DNA from: Pontederia crassipes
Taxonomy: Eukaryota; Streptophyta; Magnoliopsida; Commelinales; Pontederiaceae
Assembly (NCBI GenBank): GCA_030549335.1
Contig: CM060189.1
Coordinates: 53,104,917-53,168,916, forward strand
DNA: 64,000 bases
Direction: 5' to 3'
Notes under the pieces: generated by a model
The model's input: only the letters and a program-made list of their open reading frames with translations
Database searches by the model: none
Told to the model about the DNA's origin: nothing
Position numbers and translations under genes: made by a program
Shown: in pieces, positions 11,301 through 21,655 of the stretch
Position numbering within the stretch: the first letter of the stretch is position 1
Layout: each line of letters opens with the position of its first letter

Positions 11301-11493
11301 CGGCTCTTGCTCTCTTATCACTGTACCCGAGCTGTACAGCGCGTTACTTACGGGTAACGACCTAGCATTAACACAATATATTCGTTGATCCATGTTCATA
11401 AGATTCGACATGATTTTATGTTGGCTGTCGGGGCCTAACATAACCCTCCTCCTTTATCCGGGCTTGGGACCGGCTATAAAATATAGACGGAGT
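8328..11493 (-). mobile_element. Full-length RTE-clade LINE with exact 18-bp target duplication
   Basis: Non-LTR retrotransposon, about 3.17 kb, ending in a (TTG)n tail at its left (3') edge. The target duplication TCTGAACTCTATATATTA is present without mismatch at 8310-8327 and 11494-11511, which defines both ends. It has a single ORF and a very short 5' leader of about 50 bases, both typical of the RTE clade. The intact ORF and perfect duplication point to a recent insertion. Confidence 0.92.
8352..11441 (-). CDS. LINE ORF: apurinic endonuclease plus reverse transcriptase (RTE clade)
   Basis: 1029 aa. The N-terminal endonuclease (about residues 75-315) shows RLGSWNIGTLNGKR, LCLQETRW, SAYAPQVG, GGDLNGHVG, SQIDFFLIR and the final GHGVTTQHRLL motif, covering the usual catalytic positions of the APE fold. 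The reverse transcriptase (about 560-810) shows VPIYKNKGD-NYRGIKL, QFGFMPGRSTTEAI, FIDLEKAYDRVPRD, GLHQGSALSPYLF and the catalytic MLFADDIVLL. The C-terminal part has the RTE-type GSECWAMKGQHERKV and RLRWFGHVQRRP blocks. The protein would nick target DNA and prime cDNA synthesis there. No stop or frameshift interrupts it. The first ATG (11441) is taken as start; a second ATG lies about 10 codons in. Confidence 0.93.
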   Translation of the reverse strand: MLGPDSQHKIMSNLMNMDQRIYCVNARSLPVSNALYSSGTVIREQEPLHPRLNAVLNEQGLPHSNGRRRLKKLVHETKIRLGSWNIGTLNGKRLEVAQVMDQRKISILCLQETRWVGEGSKEIRLNGSKLWYTGKVNGRNGVGIIADAEWRKNVVEVKRIEDRIISVKVIVGKETMNIISAYAPQVGAESHLKEKFWADMEGLIESIPTTEKVYVGGDLNGHVGKEAGPHARVHGGFGFGELNEEGQTIIDFSLAYDLKIINTCFRKREEHLITYKSGTHRSQIDFFLIRNTDKRRCTNCKVIPGHGVTTQHRLLVLDMQIKCIKSKFRTVFYRKIKWWQLKGEKRETFRSKLLEESVWELEGDASIMWKNVAKKVEVVAKAILGESKGFGPRDKETWWWNEEVQEKVRNKKNCFKAIHLDNSSDNWEKYRLAKREAKKAVSDARAKAYEGFYKELGTKAGEQKIYKIARNKEKESRDLDQVRCIKNEVGKVLVTEGDIKNKWEEYFYKLFNDGCEGSRCDLEDLTVSECELNRSFYRRIRVSEVSEVLKKMENGKAVGSDGIPIEVWKCLGEKCVLWLCKLFNEILRSKKMPDDWRLSTLVPIYKNKGDIQNCANYRGIKLMSHTMKLWEKVIEHRLRMETSISERQFGFMPGRSTTEAIYLLRGMMEKYRSRRRDLHMAFIDLEKAYDRVPRDVLWKALQKKRVNVAYIKVIQDMYDGALTRVRTPGGETNEFPIGIGLHQGSALSPYLFNLVIDAITESITEEVPKCMLFADDIVLLADSREEINTKLEIWRNTLESKGFRLSRNKTEYMHSNFTNKQFRDDLKVRLGEDIIPQVTKFKYLGSIVRQDGEIDDDVNHRIQAGWCKWRKVTGVLCDRKVPNKVKGKFYRTAIRPAVLYGSECWAMKGQHERKVGVAEMRMLRWMCGHIRLDKIRNDHIRERVGVAPISEKMVENRLRWFGHVQRRPLDASVRRVDQIIWSPIKRGRGRPRRTLGELIEQDLLVNNIPKGLVTNRAEWRRMIHVADPT

Positions 11494-11889
11494 TCTGAAC
11501 TCTATATATTATTTTAATAAAATTTTGTTGCTATAATTATTTTTTGATTCCCAATTGTGCAAACTTTTATATAATGATAATAAAAGAAAAAAGAAATTAA
11601 CTTTTTTCTATAATACCCTGCTTTAACCTAAGATGAAAATGCTCTTAAAAGTAGTGACAGTTACGGAGTAATTTGGTCCTTGCAAAAAAGTAGCCCTAAA
11701 GGCTTTCCAAAATTCTCTTCCCTCCCCCATTCTTTTCCTAAGGCATTGGTCACTCTTTTCACACCATAGGACTTTCATCTCATTGTGCTTTAGGAGCTTG
11801 AGGAGGAAGGAAGAGCACGGACCAGCTAGAGAGGAGGAGATTCATAGGGGAAGAAGAAAGGTGAGGAAGAGGAGTCTCCAAATCATTTA

Positions 11890-12635
11890 GAGAGCGTTTA
11901 CGATATTACCTAGCAATCTACATTATATGACATAAAAATGATCACTGATTAAATTATTAGCAATGTGCATTATCTTATTTACTATGTACAAGTAATCTCT
12001 CCAGCAATCCAAATGAAATTATTTATTTATAAATAAAATATTACTAGGTAATACACATTTTTATTAAAATATTTTTTGTCACTAATGTCACATTAAAGTT
12101 TATTTAATCCAACTAAAAAGTTGAAAAAAATATAAAATTAATATAGTAATGATAATAAATTAATAAATATTTTAAATGAAGATATTGGTAATAAATCTAT
12201 GTAATATTCAAAATAATGATTAATTTATAATATGCAATTCAAGTGCATAATAATTATAAAACAATAGTTTTAATAAATTAATATAATTATTTATGATAAT
12301 AATGGTAATACTTTTTTCGTTGTTGTTATATAATTTTCTTATATTATTTTATTTTTATTTGTCTAAGATTGGAAAAGGTAGAAATGGAAGAGAGATAAAA
12401 TCATATTGTGACACCTTCCTCCTAGTAAATGTGGATTGTCATTTCACAGACAATCTACATTATTGAACAATACAGATTCTCTACAATAAATAAGACAATG
12501 TGGTGGGCCCAAATAATTTAATTTCATATTATTAGTAATGCAGAAAGATTACTAGTAGGAACCACTCCCTTGGTGATTAAAATATGTAATAGGGTGAACC
12601 CACTTGTAATCCCATTCTAAACATTCATAGAATGA
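11890..12635. mobile_element. Possible MITE within the G 5' LTR
   Basis: Very AT-rich, non-coding block with loosely inverted ends (GTTTACGATATTACC at the left; on the reverse strand at the right GTTTAGAATGGGATTAC). The match is imperfect and no convincing target duplication was found. It could just be AT-rich LTR sequence. Confidence 0.25.
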
Positions 12636-14318
12636 GGATAATGATTTTCATATTTCTTTTTGAATCTTCAGTTGGTCAAATTTGTTTTATGATTGTTTTG
12701 AGCTGAAATGCATTGGATTGTGTATGACAATGTTGAACTTTTATATGATGACAGATCATTTGATTTGGACTCTTTTCGTGCAAAATGATGAACCCTATCT
12801 TGATGTTATGTGAATAAAAAATAGGAATCCATAATGTAGAAAATAGATGATATAAATCCTAATGTGACGGTTAATGGATAGTAGTTGGAGTGGAAAAAAA
12901 CCAAGGGAAGTAGAGTTTTTCTACCTCACTATGGTGACCGTAGCGAGGGCGTCATGGTTGTAGTGCACTGACTATGACCGTAACACTCCACTCACATAAT
13001 GGAGCATCCTGCCTGTTGGCAATGGTCAGACCATATACACGCCATATGGATTGTAGTGCAGCCATTTCACTCGTAGCGCACGAAAAATAGTGAAAAGGTC
13101 ATTTTCTTCACGGGCTACGATCGAAATGTATCCATGTTGCATAAACTGTAGAGTCCCTTTACAAATCGTAGATGTTACTGGAATAATTTGAAGTTGATCA
13201 TATTAATTATAAGTGAGATTTGATGTTGACTAGTGATTAGTTATGGATTATCTAATGATAGTCTAACTTGATTTCATTTTATCTCGGATTATAATTTATT
13301 TTGTAATTATGTCCATTGATCATGTTATATTATGCCATGTCTTGTCATACCATGAATTGATTGTATTGTATCATGATTGTTTAACACATCTAGAATCCGC
13401 ATTGCATGTCAAGCCGTAGGGTTAAAATGAATCTTGTATTGAAATAACACATTGAGGTTAAATAATTTGCCCTTGCTTGATTGTTATTGTTGTTGTGCTC
13501 GAATGTCATTTTTGGTGCAAGTGCGACCTGCCTTGGTCAGCCCATTGACACAAAGGACAACCAAATATTTCAATGGATGGATAAGCACTCACTAATGATT
13601 GTTTGAGAATCTAATAAAAAATAATTGATTAAGTGGCAAGATTATATTCTATCATTGATTATTGTGCATTAAAATGATGAATGCAATTGGATTTTCTTAT
13701 CCAGTATGGACATGGATAATGTGCATTAAAAGATATTAGTACAATGAATATATTGAATTGGAACCTATTACCAAGAGTTGTCATTAAAGCTTTATGATGA
13801 AACTCTTATACTTTGTTGTTTATTATTTTATCGACCAATAGTTTAATTGAATTGTTTTTATGGATTATTGAGTTGCTTATTTTTATTGCCCTTATATATA
13901 ATAAATGGGAGGGTCTCCAATGCATCCGAGTTTGTGACGAAATGGAAAAGTGAGGGATGAAGTCCATGCAAGCTCACGATGACGATTAGCACATGGTGTC
14001 GGTTCCATGTGGGTGCTTTTATGTTATTGTTATTTTGGTCTTGTACTCGATGGCATATGGGCTTCATTATGGATTTTAGGTGGTTTATGCATATGTCCTC
14101 ACCCATGAGGAACATTATGGAATTGTTAATCTTATGATTTTCAAGTAATCTTATGTATTTAGGCTATTCGCCATAATACTTTATGATATCATTTGGGTTT
14201 GTCTCCATTTTACCGCTTATATTTTGCTTCAGCGACGTTTCATATGGTATATATTATTATTAATTATGTTTATGCTGCCAAAATTTGTTATTTTGTATTG
14301 TCATTATGTTATATATTA

Positions 14319-14545
14319 GGGTTATTTTCATAAATTACCTCTAAACTATCATTATTTTTCACATCTAAATCCAAAATATGAACTTATTTTTTTGGATCCC
14401 TAAAATATCGCGACTTTTCCAATTTAATCATTCCGTTGACTTCTGTCATGTTTTTCGTTAATTTCATTTCTTCAATTTATAAAAAATCAAAGTTACCCCA
14501 TTAACCTTTTAAAATAATATATAAAATAAATATAAAAATTAATCA
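14319..14545 (+). repeat. Left terminal inverted repeat of the MULE
   Basis: Pairs with 26743-26965. Shared blocks include GGGTTATTT-CATAAAT at the tip, ATGAACTTATTTTTTTGGAT, GACTTTTCCAATTTAAT, TCAAAGTTA and the inner edge CCTTT-AAAATAATATATAA. Divergence and small indels are evident between the arms, so the insertion is not very recent. Confidence 0.85.
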
Positions 14546-14559
14546 AAAAGAAAAAGACA

Positions 14560-15523
14560 GGAGGGCGACGCTCCCTATGATCATCGGTGACGGCTCGCGG
14601 GCGCGACGCCCCCTGCTTCATGTCGCCAGAGCGAAATTGGGAGAGAGGGGGTCGCCCCCAGACGATCTCGCCTGCGACAACATCGCGGGGGACGTTGGCA
14701 GCACCAACCGAGGGGTGGGGTGACAAGATCGCCTGTGAGATCGCACAGGGGGGGTGCCGCCCCCCCTAATGAGTCTTCCTTGCCCTCTCGAGTCTTCCTT
14801 GTGTGCGGCGAGGAAGTAAAAGGGGGGCCGGTAACCCCCTGTGCGAGCTCGCACAGGGAGGTGTCCCCCCCTTTTTTTCTTCCTCGTCGTCGCATAGGGG
14901 GGTGTCCCGCGCGAGCCCACACAAGGTTGCCGACCCCCCTCATGAGTCTTCCTCGATCACGGCGAGGAAATAAAAGGGGGGCCAGCACCCCCCCTGTGCG
15001 AGCTCACATAGTGGGGCGTCGGCCCCCCTTTTTCTTCCTCATCGGTGCACGAGCTCACACAGGGGGTGTTGGGCCCCCTTGTATCCTTGTGTGAGCTCAC
15101 CGGCGAGCTCAGGGGGGTCGTTGGCGAGATTGTTGGGGGCACCCCGAGGCGTCACCCCTCGTGAGATGTCGCCGACGTTAGCTCATTGTCACCGCTTGCA
15201 CCGGCGACGTTCATTGACGAGGATGCGATGCATCATTCCTAGGCACCCTACCCTCCACGAGTACTGCTTTCAGAACATCCAAGCACACGCCGACCGCCCC
15301 TACATCATCGACTCCACTACTAGAGCGACCCTCAACTACATCGAGGTTGAGCTCTGCACCCGCCGCATCGTGACAAGCCTCCATTGCCTCGACCTTCACA
15401 GTGCATCCTCACCCATGAACGCCATTGGCACATGAGCTTGCACAGGGGGGAGCGCCGTCCCCCCTTTCCTTCCTTGTCGCGTGCGAGGAAGACTCGCGAG
15501 GGGGCCGACACCCCCAATGCGAG
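14560..15523. repeat. GC-rich subterminal repeats of the MULE, left side
   Basis: Degenerate copies of a unit built on TGTGCGAGCTCGCACAGGGG followed by runs of G and C, at about 14728, 14840, 14910, 14994, 15050, 15090 and 15432. A larger repeat of about 170 bp (AGTCTTCCT...GGCGAGGAA.TAAAAGGGGGGCC...) occurs at about 14773 and 14943. Subterminal arrays of this kind are usual in Mutator-like and other DNA transposons, where transposase may bind. The open frames here arise from the low-stop GC-rich sequence and are not genes. Confidence 0.7.
15223..15399 (+). pseudogene. Captured fragment of a 4-coumarate:CoA ligase (4CL)-like gene
   Basis: In frame from the ATG at 15223 it reads IIPRHPTLHEYCFQNI, then AHADRPYIIDSTT, NYIEVELCTRRIVTSLHCLD. 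This follows the N-terminal pattern of 4CL adenylating enzymes (IPxHxxLHxYCFxNxxxxADRPxxIDxxTxxxYxYxEVELxxRRxxxxLHxLG) over about 57 residues. 4CL activates hydroxycinnamates for lignin and flavonoid synthesis. None of the ATP-binding or catalytic motifs is present, so this piece cannot be an enzyme. It sits within the GC-rich interior of a Mutator-like element, and I infer capture by the transposon. It could also derive from a 4CL-like (peroxisomal) paralogue. Confidence 0.75.
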
Positions 15524-16174
15524 AGTCACGGGGCGTTTTCCCGTGACACGAAGCGCGAAGTCTCACGGCACCAGTGCCACTCAACTTATAGCTCTCGGCC
15601 ACTCAGCGCCAAAATCATGGAACACATGCAGCCGCTCCGCATTGCGTAATATTGCGGAGTACCAAGTTATCCGCCCTTAGGGTATTTATCTTGTAAGGCC
15701 ATCTTTATGAATGGTCAACTTATGTGGCGTTACCTATAGGTTACGTCTTTTGCATCTTTAATATGTAATAAGACTCCTATACCTACGGTACACTGGGAGG
15801 AGTTCATTAGTGCCTTCCGAGGCCCAGATGTATGTTATGTTTCATCATATTTAATACAAGCAAGCTTTTCTTTAATTCTAGTGTCATGTCATTGAGCGTG
15901 CGGTGGCAACCCACATCGATGTCCCTTATCGGCGTCCGGTGGTTCCTCAGTTGCCCCTTCGGACTTTAAGCTCCCATGCGCTTGCATTAGCACCGCCACG
16001 GACCCATGACGAGTAGTCCAACACTCATATCCGTGATCGAATGCCTATAAGAGTGACTCTGGACATACTCGTCTCGACCATAAATCTTTCGCTGCTACTC
16101 AAAACAAGCTTGTCTAGGTGCATATCCGCCTAGTCGCCGCACATGGTCTAGTGTGCGAAAATGAACCCGTGACA
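15524..16174 (+). repeat. 5' LTR of element D
   Basis: Matches the 3' copy at 24890-26610 (minus the nested solo LTR) over the whole length, for example the blocks GCGTAATATTG.GGAGTACCAAG, ACTCCTAT.CCTACGGTACACT, CTTCCGAGGCC.AGATGTAT and CGCTGCTACTCAAAA. The two copies differ at many positions. Confidence 0.85.
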
Positions 16175-17564
16175 AGTGGTATTAGAACAGTTCATCCTAC
16201 TCAGATCACCTAGCAATGATGACTTGCTTGTGTTGTCGTGACGTGCCCTGGCGTAGGAAAAGTACTTCCGCTCAAAAACTTCGCGATGCACAGGTGCACT
16301 GGTACCATGGTCTTTGATCATGAACGCCAACGAGGAATGCATGGCAAGCTTCCTTGCCGCACGCCTTGTCCTATCCCGCAGCAAGTTTCTCATACACCCA
16401 TGTCGTGTCAAGGAACGTCCATCATGCACTATGATGACGGATTGATCGCCTCGCCTAACCGGGATGGTCATACGTCTCTCACTCGAGTAGATCACAACCC
16501 TAGGTATGCAGTCGAGAATCTTGAAGTGTCTCACTGCGTCAAGAGTGACCATATGCTCCGCATGATGGTCTTGCGCTACTGATAGTGATATTGGGAGGTT
16601 TAGTGATAACTTGCTGATTTTTGGGTCAAAAGTCAATTTTTTCAATTTTTGTTTTAACTCCCTAACTCACTCTCTATTGCAAGTATACAGGTCAATTGTA
16701 GTTACCCTAATGTCATATCCATAGTGATTTGAAGTCTAAGACTCCCTAAACAATCTAGATTTGCCTTAACTAAAGTTAAAATTTTAAGAAATTGAAAGAA
16801 AGTTCAAACCGATTTCTTTAAATGGCCAAAATGATTACTATTTTTGGATTTTTGAAAAGTTATCAAAACTGAATTGTAAATGCTAAACTAGAGGCTTAAA
16901 GGGGTTAACTATCAATGAGGAAGGTTCTCCTAAGAGTTGGGGTTCATCTAACTTAATTATGGATGGAATTGACAAGTTATCATTAAATGTCAATTTTAAC
17001 TCAACTTGAAATAATTTGTTTTCACTGCTTAATTAATCCAGAACTAATTATTATATTCTCATATGATTGATTAGCTAAGTTGAATTAGAAGAGATCCTGA
17101 TGAAAATCAAGTCAACATGAAGCTCAAACTTTAGTCCCTTTGCTGAATTTCAGTAATTTAATGAAATCTGAAATGATAACTCTCAATTGCACTTTGAAAA
17201 TGATAGAAATGCTTCGATCAATTAAAAACAGGGATGAAATCAATCCAATATTAGTGAAAATGCTTCTTGGTTTATCTCCAAACTACAAGAGGATTTTAAA
17301 TCGGCCTCTCAGCTACAAATTCAAATGAAATCCACATTTTCACTAATGAATTGGATAGAAATCAGCACCTAATTACACATGGGAATTCAACAAATGTCAT
17401 TGCATTCTTGGTCCATCTCTGAACATCAAGACGACCTTATAATCACCTCTCAGTGATAGGTTAAAGTAGGGTTTAACAATGGCAATCAGATTTCCCTTAA
17501 ATTCAGGAAAACAGAAATCAGCAACATTAAAATTCAGAAATCAGCACCTAGCAAACATTGGAAT

Positions 17565-18488
17565 TCAGCACATGTCACTCATTAGATAGAATTCAGAAGG
17601 GGGCTTCACTCCATAATTCTCTACAATATTAACTTGGTCTATGGATTGCTCATGTTGCTGCATTATCAAGTTGCAACTCTCAGTGATATGGCCCTGGTTT
17701 CCACATACATCACACCTTGATTCACAATTGGAAGGCTTTCCTACATTAGTTGACAAATTCAGCTTTTCCAATGCCCTTTTCAATCCTTCTTCAATCTGGA
17801 CAGCAATGTTATTAACTTGAATTTCATTGGATGGCCTCCTTGTCCTATCATGTGTAAGGAAATGGTGGTTCTTGGCCATGTTCTCAATTAATTGATAGGC
17901 TTCATCAATGTTTTTGCATGCAAATATCCCTCCTGCAGCTATATCCAATGCAATCTTGCTGGGGTAGTTTAATCCTTTGTGGAAATAGTTGACAAGTTGC
18001 CATTTTTCAATCCCATGATGTGGGCATGCACTCAGCAAGCCTTGGAGTCTTTGCCATGCATCACATATATTCTCTTGATCCAATTGGTAGAACCTCACAA
18101 TCTGATCTCTGAAATTGTCAGTTTTGCTAGGTGGGAAAAATTCAGCTAGGAACAATTGAATTATGGATTCCCAAGTAGCCATCTCTTCAGGTTTGAGGGT
18201 CTTGTACCATATCTTTGCTTTGTCCTTGAGTGAGAAGGGGAACAACCTCATGTAGACAGCATCCATGGGTGTATTGTTGAAGTGAACAAACCTGCAATTC
18301 TCTTTCAAGTTGTCAAGGTGTGAAATTGGATCCTTATTCCCCAATCCAGTAAATTGGTATTGCACTATCATTGTGATTAGTGCTGGATTCATTTCAAAGT
18401 TGGCAGCAGGTGCTAGGACTTCATTCCCTTGTTGATTTCTAACATTGGTAGGTGAGTAACCATCTTTGAGTGTCCTTGGTGCAGCCAT
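17565..18488 (-). pseudogene. Athila-like gag remnant of element F
   Basis: 307-aa open stretch with the Athila-type gag core: LFPFSLKDKAKIWYKTL, FFPPSKTDNFRDQI, ENICDAWQRLQGLLSACPHH, YFHKGLNYPSK, and the zinc knuckle CDVCGNQGHITESC near its end. It is closely related to the gag of element A. Gag forms the particle shell of the retroelement. Part of a fossil with no pol. Confidence 0.88.
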
Positions 18489-19754
18489 GTTTTGATTAAC
18501 AACCCCTTCTAAATCTGGATTGTTTGCTTCTTCTTAAAAAATCCTCCTTCTTGCTTCTTCTCTTTGAAGTCTCATCCTTCTATTAAATCTCCTTTCAGGT
18601 TCTAGTTGAGATAGATATAAGTCCTCTTGATGGTTCAAGTCCTGCATAAAGGAATTCAAAAGTATCAAATTCAAGAAAGAAAGGAAAACTAGACAAAAGT
18701 GGAAAATTGAGAATGATAACTTGCAAAAACTGAAAATTGGCCTAACAAATGGATTAAAAACTAATCTAAAACTAATCTAAACTATCTAAGTTAGTCTAAT
18801 TGACCTCAAATCCCCGGCAACGGCGCCAAAAACGTGATAGTGAAATTGAGGAGTGAAATGATAACTTGCTGATTTTTTGTTCAAAAGACAATTTTTTTTA
18901 ATTTTTGTTTCAACTCCCTAGCTCACTCTCTTCTGCAAGTATACAGGTCAATTGTAGTTACTCAAATGTCATATCCACAATGATTTGAAGTCCAAGACTC
19001 TATAAACAATCTAGATTAGCCTTTCTAAAGTTAAAAATCCAAGAATTTGAAAGAAAGTTAAAACCGATTTCTAAAAGGGCTAAAAATGATAACTGATTTA
19101 GGATTTTTGAAAAGTTATCTAAACTGAATTGTAAATGCTAAATTAGAGTCTAAAAGGGTTTATCTATCAATGAGGAAGGTCCTCCAAGGAGTTGGGGTTC
19201 ATCTAATTTAATTATGGATGGAAATGGACAAGTTATCACTTTATAGTCAAATCTAATTCAACCTTCAATATGGCTATTTTCACAGCTCAATTAGACCAGA
19301 ACTAAACAATATATTGTCATATAATTGTTAGCCAAATTGAATTAGAAGAGTATCCCCACTGAAAATCAAGTTATCATTAAGTTCAATTCAACTCATTTGC
19401 TGATTTTTTGCAATTCAATCAAATCTGAAATGATAACTTCTAAATTGCACTTTGAAAGTGAAGGTAATGCTTCAAGCAACTAAACAAGGATGAAATCAAT
19501 CAAATATTAATGCAAATGCTCCTTGGTTTATCTCTAAACTACAAGAGGATTTAAAATCAGCCTCTCAGCTGCAAATTCAAATGAAATCCACATTTTCATT
19601 TATGAATTGGATAGAAATCAGCACTTAATTCATGTAAGAGAATTTAGCACATGCAATTGCTCCTTGGTTCATCTCTGAACATCAAGGAAGTCACAAGACC
19701 ACCTCTCAGTGGTAGGTTAAAGCAGAGGTTTAACAATGACATGGCAGATTCCCC

Positions 19755-21655
19755 AAATTCAGAAAACAAATTTGGAAATCAGATTTGAAAATTAGAAATT
19801 AACAATGGATAGTTTGCAACATTTCAAGGATTAAAACCTTGGAATTTCCATTGTCTCTTGATTCATTTCTGAACAAAAAGGAACCTAAATATTAGCTTCT
19901 CAGCTACTAAGAAATCAGAGCTCCACAATGATGAAAACAGATTTGAACATTCAAAAATTAGAAATGGGAAAACAGATTTCAGAAATCAGAAAATCAGATT
20001 CCTAATTGGGGATTGGATCTAAAACATGTCACTGGTTCTTGATTAATTTCTAAACAAGAATGGATCAAAAGACAACCTCTCAGTTGTAGATACAAATAAG
20101 ATCTCACAATGTCAAGATTAGAATCCAATGAATTCAGGATTGTAGAAAATAGAAATAAAAAATGCAAACCAAAAATCAGATTTCAGTGCAGGAAATCAGA
20201 TTTGTTCATATCCCATCAATAACTAATTAGACTACTATCCTATCCTAGGAGAAATAGAGTTTAGCCTCCTCATAATTACAAAGATTGATACACAATAGTA
20301 GGAAGAATTGATATAAAATATCCTGTAATCAGAAGGCTGTCCACAGAAATCAGCAATACTTCTTCTCCTTCCTTGCTTCCTTCCTGCCCCCAAAACCCTT
20401 GAATGGCCAACCCCCCCTCTTTCCTCCAGAAATTCCCACTTATATATGTGTCATGTCCACCCTTTGATCAGCATCAGAATGTTCCATGATGAGGTGGTTG
20501 TGCCATGTGTCCTGGTCCTGGAATTCCTGCAGAAGACAGTTTTTTTGGACAGCAAAAGTAGGTGGTCCCCCTACCTTTTTCCATTTTTTAGCACTTGTTC
20601 TTCCCTTCTACAAAACCCAAAACAGCAAGCATCAAAATCCTTAAATGGGATTTTAAGAAATAAGGATTAGGATAATGATAGTTGTTAGCTCAAACATCAA
20701 ATTTGAAATTCAGAAAACAGATTTGGAAATCAGATTTGAAAATTAGAAATCAACAATGGATAGTTTGCAACATTTCAAGGATTAAAACCTTGGAATTACC
20801 ATTGTCTCTTGATTCATTTCTGAACAAAAAGGAACCTAAATATTAGCTTCTCAGCTACTAAGAAATCAGAGCTCCACAATGATGAAAACAGATTTGACAA
20901 TTCAAAAATTAGAAATGGGAAAACAGATTTCAGAAATCAGAAAATCAGATTCCTAATTGGGGATTGGATCTAAAACATGTCACTGGTTCTTGATTAATTT
21001 CTGAACAAGAATGGATCAAAAGACAACCTCTCAGTTGTAGATACAAATAAGATCTCACAATGTCAAGATTAAAATCCAATGAATTCAGGATTGTAGAAAA
21101 TAAAAATAAAAAATGCAAACCAAAAATCAGATTTCAGTGCAGGAAATCAGATTTGTTCATATCCCATCAATAACTAATTAGACTACTATCCTATCCTAGG
21201 AGAAATAGAGTTTAGCTCCTCATAATTACAAAGATTGATACACAATAGTAGGAAGAATTGATATAAAATATCCTGTAATCAGAAGGCTGTCCACAGAAAT
21301 CAGCAATACTTCTTCTCCTTCCTTGCTTCCTTGCTGCCCCCAAAACCCTTGAATGGCCAACCCCCCCTCTTTCCTCCAGAAATTCCCACTTATATATGTG
21401 TCATGTCCACCCTTTGATCAGCATCAGAATGTTCCATGATGAGGTGGTTGTGCCATGTGTCCTGGTCCTGGAATTCCTGCAGAAGACAGTTTTTTTGGAC
21501 AGCAAAAGTAGGTGGTCCCCCCACCTTTTTCCATTTTTTAGCACTTGTTCTTCCCTTCTACAAAACTCAAAACAGCAAGCATCAAAATCCTTAAATGGGA
21601 TTTTAAGAAATAAGGATTAGGATAATGATAGTTGTTAGTTCAAACATCAAATGGG
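19755..21655. repeat. About 950-bp direct tandem repeat inside the F LTR
   Basis: 19755-20705 and 20706-21655 are nearly identical. Both contain the GATTTGAAAATTAGAAAT, TTCCATGATGAGGTGGTTG and GGAATTCCTGCAGAAGACAG stretches. The high identity suggests that the duplication is younger than the element. Confidence 0.9.

Noticed and set aside
11890-12635. Confident MITE call
   Set aside because: The inverted ends match only partly and no target duplication was seen. It is kept as a low-confidence feature.
14493-15680. Many overlapping open frames on both strands in the GC-rich MULE part
   Set aside because: They come from low stop-codon density in GC-rich repeats and the translations are low-complexity. 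Only the 4CL-like stretch has a family pattern.
16148-16645. 165-aa minus-strand ORF in element D
   Set aside because: It crosses the border between D and the inserted element F, has no family pattern and is most likely chance.
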